Origin: Paenibacillus sp. FJAT-29882
Lineage (GTDB): Bacteria; Bacillota; Bacilli; Bacillales; DSM-1321
DNA length: 64,000 nt
Direction: 5' to 3'
Assembly: GCF_001510645.1 (NCBI RefSeq)
Contig: NZ_LMVB01000001.1
Span: 2,862,981 to 2,926,980, forward strand
The position numbers were made by a program, and so were the translations under genes. The notes beneath the pieces were generated by a model. The model ran no database searches and was not told the origin of the DNA. It worked only from the letters and a program-made list of their open reading frames with translations. Below, piece after piece: positions 49,196-58,454 of this stretch (its first letter is position 1; each line of letters starts with the position of its first letter).

Positions 49196-49224
49196 TTGAA
49201 AAATTGGGGTATACTACCTTTATA
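49196..49224 (+). promoter_or_regulatory. Promoter of the 30-residue membrane protein
   Basis: TTGAAA, 17-nt spacer, TTTATA, 39 nt before the start codon. An overlapping TATACT may give an alternative -10. Confidence 0.5.
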
Positions 49225-49263
49225 CGCAATATTGGAAGAATTCGGTTTAGAGGGGGGTACATA

Positions 49264-49356
49264 ATGGGAACGGTAATTGTTCTTGCGGTCATGGTGACAT
49301 TTTTAGTGGCAATTTTCACAGCTGGATACAATGACAAACCATTTGTGAAAAAGTAA
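49264..49356 (+). CDS. 30-residue membrane protein
   Basis: MGTVIVLAVMVTFLVAIFTAG..., one membrane helix and a short basic tail. GAGGGGGG ribosome site. Divergent from prkA. Small single-helix proteins of this type are often sporulation or stress proteins, but none is recognised. Confidence 0.6.
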   Translation: MGTVIVLAVMVTFLVAIFTAGYNDKPFVKK

Positions 49357-49415
49357 GAGAAAACACGTGGCAAAGTTTAAATGGGGTAGAATTAATAAGT
49401 GCTTTACTTAAAATG

Positions 49416-49475
49416 TAGCGATCATTCTAAAAAAGGATGTCTCATATGGGACATCCTTTTTTAGAATAATCGCTA
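49416..49475. terminator. Very long near-perfect hairpin
   Basis: TAGCGAT-C-ATTCTAAAAAAGGATGTC, then a 7-nt loop, then its complement to ATCGCTA. The stem is over 25 bp with one mismatch. The inner GGATGTC/GACATCC plus T6 is a good bidirectional terminator for the small membrane gene and opposing transcripts. The extra outer stem is unusual and could mark a repeated element. Confidence 0.7.
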
Positions 49476-49670
49476 CGGCTTTGTCTTCGATTTCTATGTC
49501 AACTATTTCATCTTCATCGCCTCATTCTGAACACAGAAAATAGAACGATTCATAAATGTGTATGGCTCTACTCAAAACACTATTTAAAAAAAGGTTTCGT
49601 TACATTTGTACGGGTAGCTCATATTTATCCCGCTTACAAAAAATAATAACCCCCTGATGAAAGTTTTTCT

Positions 49671-50420
49671 TTATCGTTTGTTCAAGCCTTGACGTTCTAT
49701 AAAATCCTTCATATACATTCTGCTTTTTTTCGTAATCATCCCGACCATTTGTCTTGTCCATGTATCTTTCCGAACGGCATTCGTCCGTTTTCGGTAATAC
49801 CCGGAAATCGTATCATTATAATTCTCCAATTGAGCAATAAATTCCTCTTTATCAGGCTGATACTCATTTTCATGATACACATTTTCAATAGGTAGACGTG
49901 GCTTTTTTTCACTTTTCCCCATTGGATACCCGACAGCCATACCGAATAATGGGATGACTTTGGATGGAATATTGAGAAGCTTTATTACTTCAGGTAAATG
50001 ATTGCGAATGCCGCCAATATAGCAAATACCAAGTTCCATCGATTCCGCAGCTAAAGCAGCATTTTGGGCGGCAAGTGCAGCATCAATGGTCGCAACCATG
50101 AATTTTTCCGTACTTTCTAACGGCACAGATAAATCCATTTCTTCCATTTCCGCTACAATCTCAAGACGATGCAAATCTGCACAAAATATAAATAGGTGTC
50201 CATTATGTTCCACATAAGACTGCGGACCGGAAAGTTCTGCCAACGCCGCTTTTTTCACAGGATCCGTAATCCCGATAATCGAATACGCTTGTACAAAGCT
50301 TGAAGTAGAAGCTGCTTTGGCAGATTGGACAATTGCTTCAATCTGTTCGGACGTTAATAGCTTGTCTTGAAATGATCGAATGGAACGATGATCCATTATC
50401 TTTGCAATAATTTCATTCAT
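49671..50420 (-). CDS. NfrA-type NADPH-dependent flavin/nitro reductase
   Basis: 249 residues, the standard length. FMN-binding features HRSIRSFQDKLLTSEQIEAIVQSAKAASTSSF and LAAESMELGICYIGGIRN, C-terminal NAVRKDTWTRQMVGMITKKSR. Reduces nitro compounds, quinones or free flavin with NADPH and supports oxidative-stress defence. Monocistronic. Confidence 0.88.
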   Translation of the reverse strand: MNEIIAKIMDHRSIRSFQDKLLTSEQIEAIVQSAKAASTSSFVQAYSIIGITDPVKKAALAELSGPQSYVEHNGHLFIFCADLHRLEIVAEMEEMDLSVPLESTEKFMVATIDAALAAQNAALAAESMELGICYIGGIRNHLPEVIKLLNIPSKVIPLFGMAVGYPMGKSEKKPRLPIENVYHENEYQPDKEEFIAQLENYNDTISGYYRKRTNAVRKDTWTRQMVGMITKKSRMYMKDFIERQGLNKR

Positions 50421-50762
50421 ACCCTATTCACCCTCATGTAAGTTCATTTGGTAAAGCTTTATTCACCCAAATCGATGATAAAATAATTTTTATTTGAAGC
50501 ATGTGAAACCACCGTTTCATCGGCAAGAGAAAAATGAGCCAATAATCAACAGCTTCATCTAACAGAGCTTAGTAAAAAAGGGCTCAGCTTTTAAACCGGC
50601 CCTTTTAAATGATGTTCAACAAGTCCGGTAAAAAAGCTTGCGAATTGCACCAAAGCTCTGTCTCTGATCCTCACGCATTACTACATACGCGAAAGGTTCT
50701 CGAGATGCGCTCGCACAACTTTCCCGCTCTTTTATCCTCCTTTTTGAACATGTACTTTTAAG
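50421..50762. other. Gap with trailing terminator (50575-50608)
   Basis: About 340 bases. The AAAAGGGC / GCCCTTTT hairpin with a T6 tract at 50575-50608 (minus strand) probably ends the trmL transcript. The remainder shows no open frame or RNA I can name. Confidence 0.5.
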
Positions 50763-51251
50763 TCAATCTTCTTGCTTCAAATCGAGCTCCCGGTAATTTT
50801 GCTGTCTTAACGCTTCATAAACGAGAATGGCAGCCGTGTTAGAAAGGTTCAACGAGCGAACATTTCCAGTCATCGGTATACGAAGGCAGCGGTCTTTTTG
50901 CTGTTGGATTAATTCCTTAGGAAGCCCTGTAGTTTCCCGACCAAACAAGAAATAAATTTCACGATTTTGGTTGCTGTAATCAAAACCAGTATGTGGTTTT
51001 TCTCCAAATTTGGACAGATAATAGAAATCCTCGCCCTCATTTTGTTCAAAAAACTCATCCAAAGAATCATAATATTGAATATCAACATGATGCCAATAAT
51101 CTAGTCCAGCCCTTTTCAAAGCTTTATCGTCTGTGGAAAATCCAAGCGGACGAATTAAATGCAACTTCGTATCGGTTGCCGCGCAGGTTCTTGCGATGTT
51201 TCCGGTATTGGCCGGAATTTCTGGTTGATATAAAACGACATGTATTGCCAC
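50763..51251 (-). CDS. trmL: tRNA (cytidine(34)/uridine(34)-2'-O)-methyltransferase TrmL
   Basis: 162 residues from GTG at 51251 (GAGGTG, 8 nt); a longer upstream reading overlaps the yhbB-like gene and is rejected. SPOUT/TrmH-like knot with HVVLYQPEIPANTGNIARTCAATDTKLHLIRPLGF, LFGRETTGLPKEL, RIPMTGNVRSLNLSNTAAILVYEALRQ. Methylates the wobble ribose of tRNA-Leu. Known as CspR in Bacillus, next to yhbB as here. Confidence 0.95.
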   Translation of the reverse strand: MAIHVVLYQPEIPANTGNIARTCAATDTKLHLIRPLGFSTDDKALKRAGLDYWHHVDIQYYDSLDEFFEQNEGEDFYYLSKFGEKPHTGFDYSNQNREIYFLFGRETTGLPKELIQQQKDRCLRIPMTGNVRSLNLSNTAAILVYEALRQQNYRELDLKQED

Positions 51252-51318
51252 GTTCTGTTCACCTCTAGTATAAACTTCAATCCATATTATATCACTAAAT
51301 GTACCTTGTGCCTCATCA

Positions 51319-52176
51319 TCAGCTTCCGTCAAGGATTTTGTAAAACTTGTAAACAATATTAGGCGTATAGGCGCTTGAATCTTCATAAGTCCAATAACGA
51401 TGTCTACTGTTTGTGGTATGTGCATTCACAAGCGGCATTCCGTATTCATCCTTAGCCGTCACCATCAACGAATGATTAAACCGGCCGTCTCCTTCAAAAT
51501 CAATACAAATAATATCCCCCACATTCAATTGTTCAGCCGTACGAACTTGCTTTGTCCTAATTCCCTTTCCTCCTGCAAGTAGCTGCTGCAATGCATTCGC
51601 AACCGTCCAGCTAAAGCTCCAACTCTTTCCTGACATCCACCATCCCTTATTTCTATTCGGACTTCCCCACATCGGAATTCCTCCAGCATGAAGGCATTGT
51701 GAGATAAAACTTGAACAATCATCCGTAAACTTAGGATAAGCTGGATTGAAATCATTCCACCATCTTTCTGCATATTTTACGGCCTTCAAGCGATCGTACG
51801 TATAATCCATTCTTTCTGCAACGACATCGATTTCGCGTTCTTCCCGATTCTGACCATATATTCTTTCATTTTCATAATCACTGACCACTCTTCCATCTTG
51901 AAACGTAACTCTCCTATCTTCTGTTTCTTCTTCAATGAAGAAAGTGTCTCCCTGTTTAATAAAATATTGAAGATGGAGCTGATAATCTAATTCTGTTTCA
52001 TTCTGCTTCTCATGCCTAGATAGCACTTGGCCAGTTGCCTTAACATGGACAATTTCTGCTTCCCGTTGTTTAAATAAGTTTTGTTTACGTAAGAGTTTTC
52101 CTTCTACCTCTTCACGCGACTTTCCAATATATTGTTCAATTCGCTTCTGCACAATCGCTTTTAGCTGAAGTTTCAA
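51319..52176 (-). CDS. yhbB: Amidase-domain protein (YhbB-like)
   Basis: 285 residues. The N-terminal 125 residues are a charged helical/beta region. The C-terminal Amidase_6 domain has AVKYAERWWNDFNPAYPKFTDDCSSFISQCLHAGG (nucleophile Cys in DDCSSF), NVGDIICIDFEGDGRFNHSLMVT (His) and VNAHTTNSRHRYWTYEDS. No signal peptide. Found in sporulating Bacillus between queG and trmL; substrate unknown, possibly peptidoglycan or gamma-peptide. Confidence 0.88.
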   Translation of the reverse strand: MKLQLKAIVQKRIEQYIGKSREEVEGKLLRKQNLFKQREAEIVHVKATGQVLSRHEKQNETELDYQLHLQYFIKQGDTFFIEEETEDRRVTFQDGRVVSDYENERIYGQNREEREIDVVAERMDYTYDRLKAVKYAERWWNDFNPAYPKFTDDCSSFISQCLHAGGIPMWGSPNRNKGWWMSGKSWSFSWTVANALQQLLAGGKGIRTKQVRTAEQLNVGDIICIDFEGDGRFNHSLMVTAKDEYGMPLVNAHTTNSRHRYWTYEDSSAYTPNIVYKFYKILDGS

Positions 52177-52414
52177 ACGAATCCCTCCTCTTAAAGTGAA
52201 ACTTCCATCAGTTGGGATCTTAACCCGAAAAACGTGGTTTATACAGATGAATGAATCAGGGATTTATCTACTATTTTACCTCTATAATTTTCCTGATGTT
52301 CTTACACATTTGAAATAGGAATAAACCCATATGATAAGATATATGTATAAAACTTCAGTAAAAACACAAAAAAAGGCTGACCCCCGCAATTCCTCACGAA
52401 AGGTCGAACCTCCA

Positions 52415-53554
52415 TTACTCAGTTATCGTACTAAAACGAAGACCTTTATCAATTTCTGCTAGTACTTCTTCGTCCGTCTCTTTTTCACGTGCTTCTTTAA
52501 GCAAGGGTACCGTCTCATCCCCACCGATTTTACCAATTGCCCATGCAGCTGTCCCGCGTATGACAGGTCGTGGATCTTCTTTCATAACGGCTATCAAATC
52601 TGGCAGTGCAGTCTCATCTTTAAAATGAGCTAACGCTAAAATCGCATTTCGTTGAATCGGCTTTTTGCCTCGCCAAGATCCTGATGCGGAGCCGTATTTC
52701 TCCTTAAACTCGCGGTTTGAAATTGTAAGGAGCGGCTTCAATAACGGCTTAGCCAACTCTGGATCAGGCTCCATTTCTTCATGAAAGTGAAAATCCATGC
52801 CTTTATTTTTCGGACAAACAGTCTGACATGTATCACAACCATACAACCGATTGCCGATTTTCGTCCGGAATTCATCTGGTAAAAATCCCTTTGTTTGCGT
52901 CAAAAATGCAATACAACGCTTCGCATTCAGCTGTCCGCCTTGAACGAGTGCACCTGTCGGACATACGTCCACACATTTATTACATGTGCCACATTGATCT
53001 TCAATCGGTTGATCTGGTGCAAAAGGGATGTTTGTAATCATATCCCCTAAATAAACATACGAACCAAATTCAGGAGTGATAATTGCACAGTTCTTTCCAC
53101 TCCAACCAATCCCAGCACGCTCTGCAACGGCTCTGTCAACTAGTTCACCAGTATCAACCATTGATTTCGCCATGGCTCCTGGTACTTTTTCCTTAATAAA
53201 ATCCTCAAGTAGTTGTAGTTTCTTACGTAGAACAACATGATAATCCTGTCCCCATGAAGCTCGGCAAAAAATCCCACGACGTTCACCTTTCTTACTTTGC
53301 GGTGCATTCTTCATTTTCGAAGGATAAGCAAGCGCAATCGAAATAATCGATCTCGGTTCATTGAAAATCAACGTTGGATCCACTCTTTTATTGATATCTG
53401 GCTCTTCAAAGCCCGATTGGTAATTTAATTCCTGCTGGCGAATAAGTAAATTCTTCATTTCCTGAAACGTTGAAGCCGTTGTAAAACCAATCTTATCTAT
53501 GCCAATTTCCTTACTATATTGAATCACTTCTTGCTTAAATGCATCTATATCCAC
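52415..53554 (-). CDS. queG: Epoxyqueuosine reductase QueG
   Basis: 379 residues from GTG at 53554 (AGGAGT, 8 nt). N-terminal cobalamin-binding DUF1730 region with KMKNAPQ... and RAGIGWSGKNC. Two 4Fe-4S motifs CGTCNKCVDVCPTGAL and CDTCQTVCPKN. The C-terminal HEAT-like repeats (DETALPDLIAVMKEDPRPVIRGTAAWAIGKIG) are the extended bacillus form. Reduces epoxyqueuosine to queuosine in tRNA. Confidence 0.95.
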   Translation of the reverse strand: MDIDAFKQEVIQYSKEIGIDKIGFTTASTFQEMKNLLIRQQELNYQSGFEEPDINKRVDPTLIFNEPRSIISIALAYPSKMKNAPQSKKGERRGIFCRASWGQDYHVVLRKKLQLLEDFIKEKVPGAMAKSMVDTGELVDRAVAERAGIGWSGKNCAIITPEFGSYVYLGDMITNIPFAPDQPIEDQCGTCNKCVDVCPTGALVQGGQLNAKRCIAFLTQTKGFLPDEFRTKIGNRLYGCDTCQTVCPKNKGMDFHFHEEMEPDPELAKPLLKPLLTISNREFKEKYGSASGSWRGKKPIQRNAILALAHFKDETALPDLIAVMKEDPRPVIRGTAAWAIGKIGGDETVPLLKEAREKETDEEVLAEIDKGLRFSTITE

Positions 53555-53652
53555 ATCATTCACTCCTACCAACTAACTAAAGGAGCATACTCCTTCTTAA
53601 ACCCTTCTCATCTATGATAAACTATATCCAACCATTTTTGGAGGTGAAAGGT

Positions 53653-54318
53653 TTGGAAGTTCAGATTGACTCCATACTTCGTGATAAAATTCCTAATTTT
53701 AAAGCGGGTATTATTTTTTATAACAATATTGTAGTAGGTGACTCGCCGCAAATGGTCAAAGGCAGGCTCCAGCTATTTCAGGAATCGATCTTCTTTGATC
53801 TTCAAGACAAAGAATTAAGTGATCTTTCTGGAATTACAGAATGGCGTCAAACATTCAAAGCAACTGGAACAAACCCATCACGCTACCGACCGTCTGTTGA
53901 AGCCCTGTATCGCCGAATAAGCAAACAAAATTACATACAGCCTATCCATTCCGCCATCGACTTAAACAATTTCTTTTCTCTACAATACGAGGTGCCAATT
54001 GGTATATATACCCTCGACCAAATAGAGGGAGATGTCACGCTAAAAATTGGCGCAGAAACCGATCAATACGATGGGTTAAATGGTCGCAGTAATTCCATGA
54101 AAGATATGATTACATCAGCCGACAAAAATGGACCTTTCGGCAGTCCTTTCGTTGATTCAGAGCGTACCAAGGTAACGGAAACAACAACTTCTGCCCTACA
54201 AATCATTTATCTAAAGCCCTCCACTTCACTAGATGAGGCAGATAAGCTGACACAATCATTAATGAAGATGTTTCTACAAGTTCATGGCGGTGAAGGGGTT
54301 TATACAATCGTTAAATAG
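53653..54318 (+). CDS. B3/B4 domain protein
   Basis: 221 residues from TTG at 53653 (GGAGGTG, 7 nt; an ATG at 53614 lacks one). B3/B4 tRNA-binding-like fold of phenylalanyl-tRNA synthetase beta: WRQTFKATGTNPSRYRPSVEALYRRI, IHSAIDLNNFFSLQYEVPIGIYTLDQIEGDVTL. Such free-standing proteins may edit mischarged tRNA or amino acids; activity unproven. Divergent from queG. Confidence 0.9.
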   Translation: MEVQIDSILRDKIPNFKAGIIFYNNIVVGDSPQMVKGRLQLFQESIFFDLQDKELSDLSGITEWRQTFKATGTNPSRYRPSVEALYRRISKQNYIQPIHSAIDLNNFFSLQYEVPIGIYTLDQIEGDVTLKIGAETDQYDGLNGRSNSMKDMITSADKNGPFGSPFVDSERTKVTETTTSALQIIYLKPSTSLDEADKLTQSLMKMFLQVHGGEGVYTIVK

Positions 54319-54357
54319 ACCCTCTTCCTTACAGTTAGAGTAATTTTGAAGACTCTA

Positions 54358-54391
54358 AACACCGTCCAAATCATCGGACGGTGTTTTTGTA
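54358..54391 (+). terminator. Terminator of the B3/B4 gene
   Basis: AACACCGTCC / GGACGGTGTT hairpin with an 8-nt loop and a T5 tract. Confidence 0.85.
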
Positions 54392-54496
54392 CTGAGGTAT
54401 TAAAAAAAGCTGATGCTGCAATCCCATAACTAAATCATACAAAAGGCGCGATTACTTATAAAGAAAGTTTTTAGGAGCAATAAACTCTCATGATTT

Positions 54497-55462
54497 TTAT
54501 GGAATCAATAAGATTTTCCCTGTGCTTTTTCGGCTTTCCAGTAATTTATGTGCTTTTGCGCCATCCTTTAAAGCGAATGTAGTCGGTTCTTTCAGTACTA
54601 GTTTTCCATTGATAATCCAGTTAAATAATTGTCCTGAGCGTGTATTCCTTTCTTCATAAGAAGTTAGAACATTCCAAAGGTCTCCACCAGTTAGGGTTTT
54701 TGAAGTATCCATCAGCATACGTGGATCAACTGGAGCAGGATCGCCACCTGCCATGCCATAAAACACAATCGTACCACCGATTTTTGTTGCTTCAAAACTG
54801 TCTCCTAAAGTCGAACCCACGGACTCATAAACGACGTCCACTCCTCGACCATTTGTCACTTTTTTTACTTTTTCATACCATTTTTCATCATATAGGAATA
54901 CATGATCCGCCCCAGCTAAATACGCTGCCTCCGCCTTTATTCTTGAAGAGGTTAATCCAATAACCTGCCCGCCAAGCAGTTTAGCGATCTGAACAAGTAG
55001 TTGTCCGACACCTCCTGCTGCCGCGTGAACAAGAACAGAGTTTCCTGCTTTGACTTCAAAACTATCCTTTGTTAAATAATGAGCCGTTAACCCTTGAAGT
55101 AAAACACTTGATGCCGTTTCAAAAGAAATAGCATCTGGTAACAAAATGGCTTTTTCAACAGGAACAGCAACCAATTCTGCATTGGCAAACGGCACATCCG
55201 CAAATGCAATTCGGTCACCAACTTTAATATCGGTAATCCCCACACCTACCTCTTCGACAATACCAGAACCTTCATAGCCTAAAATATAGGGTGGCAGACC
55301 TGCTAAATGATAATTCCCCTTCCTTCTGTAAACATCAGCGAAGTTCAATCCTATCGCCTTCATACGCACCAATATTTCCCCTTTCTTAATGGATGGGTCT
55401 GATATCTCTTTATAGTGCAATACCTCTGGACCACCAAACGACTCAAAGATTAATGCTTTCAT
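54497..55462 (-). CDS. Quinone oxidoreductase (zinc-independent MDR family)
   Basis: 321 residues. N-terminal GroES-like domain (FGGPEVLHYKEISDP, IGLNFADVYRRKGNY, LGYEGSGIVEEVG). NADPH-binding HAAAGGVGQLLVQIAKLLGG with ASS-type region GLTSSRIKAEAA and GRGVDVVYESVG. Lacks the cysteines of zinc MDRs. Reduces quinones with one or two electrons from NADPH. Monocistronic. Confidence 0.9.
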   Translation of the reverse strand: MKALIFESFGGPEVLHYKEISDPSIKKGEILVRMKAIGLNFADVYRRKGNYHLAGLPPYILGYEGSGIVEEVGVGITDIKVGDRIAFADVPFANAELVAVPVEKAILLPDAISFETASSVLLQGLTAHYLTKDSFEVKAGNSVLVHAAAGGVGQLLVQIAKLLGGQVIGLTSSRIKAEAAYLAGADHVFLYDEKWYEKVKKVTNGRGVDVVYESVGSTLGDSFEATKIGGTIVFYGMAGGDPAPVDPRMLMDTSKTLTGGDLWNVLTSYEERNTRSGQLFNWIINGKLVLKEPTTFALKDGAKAHKLLESRKSTGKILLIP

Positions 55463-55718
55463 TTTACTACCCCATTTCTGCTAATATGAACGGCTACATA
55501 TGCATGTACCGTTTAGAATTGATGGAACTGACGAAATTTTAGAGCTTACAAATAAGAAGTTAAGTTACTATACACCATTCATTCTCATCCAATCGATCCA
55601 GTTTCTATTCCTTCGAAGGATTGAGATTTGAACAAACCATTACAATTATTTACTATCTAGCTATTTCCACTCAAAAAAGGACCTAACCTCATAATGAGAT
55701 CAAATCCTTGGTAAACAT
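55463..55718. other. Gap before tRNA-Gly terminator
   Basis: AT-rich gap of about 256 bases between the quinone oxidoreductase and the tRNA-Gly transcript. No gene or structure I can name, apart from the expected promoter of the oxidoreductase at the left end. Confidence 0.4.
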
Positions 55719-55762
55719 AAAAAAACGCAATGCGTCGTTCTCTATGTAACGAAACACTGCGT
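55719..55762 (-). terminator. tRNA-Gly terminator
   Basis: AACGCAGTG / related GCATTGCGTT arms with a T7 tract on the minus strand. The stem is imperfect. Confidence 0.6.
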
Positions 55763-55775
55763 TAGTAGCTATGTA

Positions 55776-55849
55776 TGGAGCGGGTGAAGAGAATCGAACT
55801 CTCATCATCAGCTTGGAAGGCTGAGGTTTTACCACTAAACTACACCCGC
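55776..55849 (-). tRNA. tRNA-Gly (anticodon UCC)
   Basis: 74 nt including encoded CCA. Acceptor GCGGGTG / CACCCGC, D-loop with AGTTTAGTGG, anticodon stem-loop CAGCCTTCCAAGCTG with TCC, T-arm GAGTTCGATTCTC. All stems pair. Decodes GGA and GGG. Confidence 0.97.
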
Positions 55850-56003
55850 ATGTAATTTGTCGAAATTTGCGTTTCCTTATCGATAAAATTAATTATATAT
55901 TTCTTTCATGATTTTTGCAACTCTTTTTTCAAAAAATTCTACAGGGCTTTCGTGAAATTGAAAAAGTCCCCCATAGGAGAACTTTTTCATGCAATTGATG
56001 CTT

Positions 56004-56795
56004 TTATTTCAAAGACTGCAAAATGGGATACAACTCTTCTAAATGTGTAATCTCATAAGTTGGAATAACCTCATTTCGTTCTTTCTCATGACGATTAATC
56101 CAAACGGACTGAATGCCTAAGCGGGATGCTCCGAGGATGTCTGTCATTAAATTATCGCCAACCATTAAGACTTCATCCTTACTCACATTCATCCGTTCTA
56201 ATGCATGTTCGAAAATGGATACGTCAGGCTTCCCTTTTCCGAATCCTCCAGAAATAACAATATGGTCAAAATATGGAACAAGCTCAGGTGTAATAGCTAG
56301 TTTCGTATTTTGTAATTCTGGTGAACCATTTGTCAGCAATAATAAACGATATTTATCATGTAGCTCATCCAATACCTGGAACGTTTCGTCATAAAGAAAA
56401 GGCCGCTTTTTCCGCTCTTTGGGGAAGCGTTCCGCTAATTCAGCACCAAATTCTTCATCATTGATCCCAAGCGACTTTAAGCCCCTAGTCCAAGAATCTC
56501 GGCGGTAAGCAGGCGCAAACTCCTTCATCTTGCCAAATTCGATCCCCTCATCACCGAAATCCCCCCACAATCCTTCAAACGGGTTAATGCCAATCATTTG
56601 TGTAAAAGAATAGGTCTCATACGATGCGTAAAGCTTCCTCGCTTCTTCTCGCACTGCTTCCTCTAATTGCAAAGCATCTACTTCATACTTCTCTACAGCA
56701 AACTCGCAAGTAGCTTTAAACGCTTCACTTATACTTTTTTGGTCCCATAAAAGGGTATCATCCAAATCAAAAAAGATCGCTTTAATCAACTTCAA
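56004..56795 (-). CDS. HAD-superfamily phosphatase (YsaA-like)
   Basis: 263 residues. HAD motif [12 protein letters not shown] (nucleophile Asp11), cap region with [23 protein letters not shown] typical of Bacillus YsaA, motif II LLTNGS, motif III K in FGKGKPD and motif [15 protein letters not shown]. Dephosphorylates a small metabolite; YsaA is reported as a phosphoserine phosphatase in B. subtilis. Confidence 0.88.
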   Translation of the reverse strand: MKLIKAIFFDLDDTLLWDQKSISEAFKATCEFAVEKYEVDALQLEEAVREEARKLYASYETYSFTQMIGINPFEGLWGDFGDEGIEFGKMKEFAPAYRRDSWTRGLKSLGINDEEFGAELAERFPKERKKRPFLYDETFQVLDELHDKYRLLLLTNGSPELQNTKLAITPELVPYFDHIVISGGFGKGKPDVSIFEHALERMNVSKDEVLMVGDNLMTDILGASRLGIQSVWINRHEKERNEVIPTYEITHLEELYPILQSLK

Positions 56796-57065
56796 CAGCT
56801 CCTAGTTCAAATTATGTATAACTCTATCATATACACCTTTGGCTAGGATGAAAAGAGAAAAAAGAGTCCTAATATGAATGACTAGTTTTCATTCTTTTTT
56901 ACGAAATTTATGTATGAGACAAGTTTTTCTTAAACAATATTATCAGTTTGTATTGGGTATTCAAAAGCTTATCGGAAAGTTCGGTAATATTTTCTAACAA
57001 AAATCCAAAAGAGAGAAAAGCCTTCGCTTCTCCCTCTTTTGCTATCATGAAGCTAAAACTCCAGA

Positions 57066-57716
57066 TTAATTATTTACCGAAAGAGTTTCACTCACCACAA
57101 AATCCGCTTCCGTTTTCGCTTTTACTTCATCAAGGGTAACCCCTTTCTGTAGCTCCACCAATTCCATTCCTGATTCCGAGAAATGGAACACCGCTAAGTC
57201 CGTGATCAAGCAATGAACGACGCCTTGACCGGTTAATGGCAATGTACAAGCCTTCTTAACTTTAGATTCTCCATGCTTATTCACATGGTCCATAATCACG
57301 ACTATTCGTTTAGCACCCTGCACTAAGTCCATTGCGCCACCCATTCCTTTTACCATTTTCCCTGGGATCATCCAGTTTGCCAAGTCGCCATTCTCGGCAA
57401 CTTCCATCCCGCCAAGAATAGCAAGATCAATATGACCACCGCGAATCATCGAAAACGATTCTGCGCTGTCGAAATAGGAAGCACCTGCTTTTGCTGTGAC
57501 CGTTTCTTTTCCGGCATTAATTAAATCTGGGTCCACTTCGATATCTTTCGGATAAGCACCAATTCCCAGTAAGCCATTTTCTGATTGCAACATGACATCG
57601 ACATCTTCCGGAATCATATTAGCGATTAAGGTTGGCATCCCGATTCCTAAATTCACACACATTCCATCCCGTAATTCTTTAACTGCACGTTCTAGAATAC
57701 GTTTTCTTCCAGTCAT
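57066..57716 (-). CDS. scoB: 3-oxoacid CoA-transferase subunit B
   Basis: 216 residues. Active-site Glu in SENGLLGIG (near 50), ERAVKELRDGMCVNLGIGMPTL, GGHIDLAILGGMEV and KMVKGMGGAMDLVQGAKRI. With ScoA it activates acetoacetate using succinyl-CoA. It follows scoA by 15 nt. Confidence 0.95.
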   Translation of the reverse strand: MTGRKRILERAVKELRDGMCVNLGIGMPTLIANMIPEDVDVMLQSENGLLGIGAYPKDIEVDPDLINAGKETVTAKAGASYFDSAESFSMIRGGHIDLAILGGMEVAENGDLANWMIPGKMVKGMGGAMDLVQGAKRIVVIMDHVNKHGESKVKKACTLPLTGQGVVHCLITDLAVFHFSESGMELVELQKGVTLDEVKAKTEADFVVSETLSVNN

Positions 57717-57731
57717 AACAACCTCTCCCCT

Positions 57732-58427
57732 TTATGCATTAGCTGTTGTAAGCCTTTCAATTCGTTTCTCATAATTCTCACCAACGAAAACTTTTTGAAC
57801 GTACACACCAGACGTATGAACTTCATCCGGATTCAGTTCACCGATTCCAACTATTTCTTCAACCTCTGCGATTGTCACTTTCCCAGCTGTGGCGACTACG
57901 GGATTAAAGTTTCTAGCCGTTTTCCGATAAACAAGATTGCCAAACGGATCTGCCTTCCACGCCTTCACAAACGCGAAATCGCCAACAATTCCTTTTTCCA
58001 TAATATATGTTTTGCCATCAAACTCTTTATGCTCTTTCCCTTTAGCGACCTCTGTCCCTACCCCAGTAGCTGTATAAAAAGCGGGAATTCCTGCTCCTCC
58101 TGCTCGTAGTCGTTCAGCAAGTGTACCTTGAGGAACAAGTTCTACCTCAAGTTCGCCGCTTAAAAATTGTTGTTCAAACAATTTATTTTCGCCTACATAA
58201 GAAGCGACCATTTTTTTTATTTGTTTATTTTCCAATAGCAAACCTAGTCCCCAGTCGTCGACACCACAATTATTGCTGACTATTGTTAAATCTTTTACTC
58301 CCTTATCTCGTAAACTCGTAATTAATTTTTCTGGAATTCCACATAAGCCAAAGCCACCAACAACGATTGTCGCGCCATCCTCAATTTGTTGAATGACTTC
58401 GTCTAATGATGATAGAACTTTCCCCAT
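57732..58427 (-). CDS. scoA: 3-oxoacid CoA-transferase subunit A
   Basis: 231 residues. [65 protein letters not shown] and [24 protein letters not shown] are those of the alpha subunit. Forms the CoA-transferase heterotetramer with ScoB. It lies 27 nt after the GntP-type permease gene, in the same operon. Confidence 0.95.
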   Translation of the reverse strand: MGKVLSSLDEVIQQIEDGATIVVGGFGLCGIPEKLITSLRDKGVKDLTIVSNNCGVDDWGLGLLLENKQIKKMVASYVGENKLFEQQFLSGELEVELVPQGTLAERLRAGGAGIPAFYTATGVGTEVAKGKEHKEFDGKTYIMEKGIVGDFAFVKAWKADPFGNLVYRKTARNFNPVVATAGKVTIAEVEEIVGIGELNPDEVHTSGVYVQKVFVGENYEKRIERLTTANA

Positions 58428-58454
58428 TTTTCCATCCCCATTCTTTCGTATTCT

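Noticed and set aside
51252-51425. N-terminal extension of TrmL
   Set aside because: The extra 58 codons run antisense-free but overlap the yhbB-like gene end and have no ribosome site; GTG at 51251 with GAGGTG gives the standard 162-residue length.
53614-53652. Earlier ATG start for the B3/B4 protein
   Set aside because: No ribosome site precedes it, while a strong GGAGGTG lies 7 nt before TTG at 53653.
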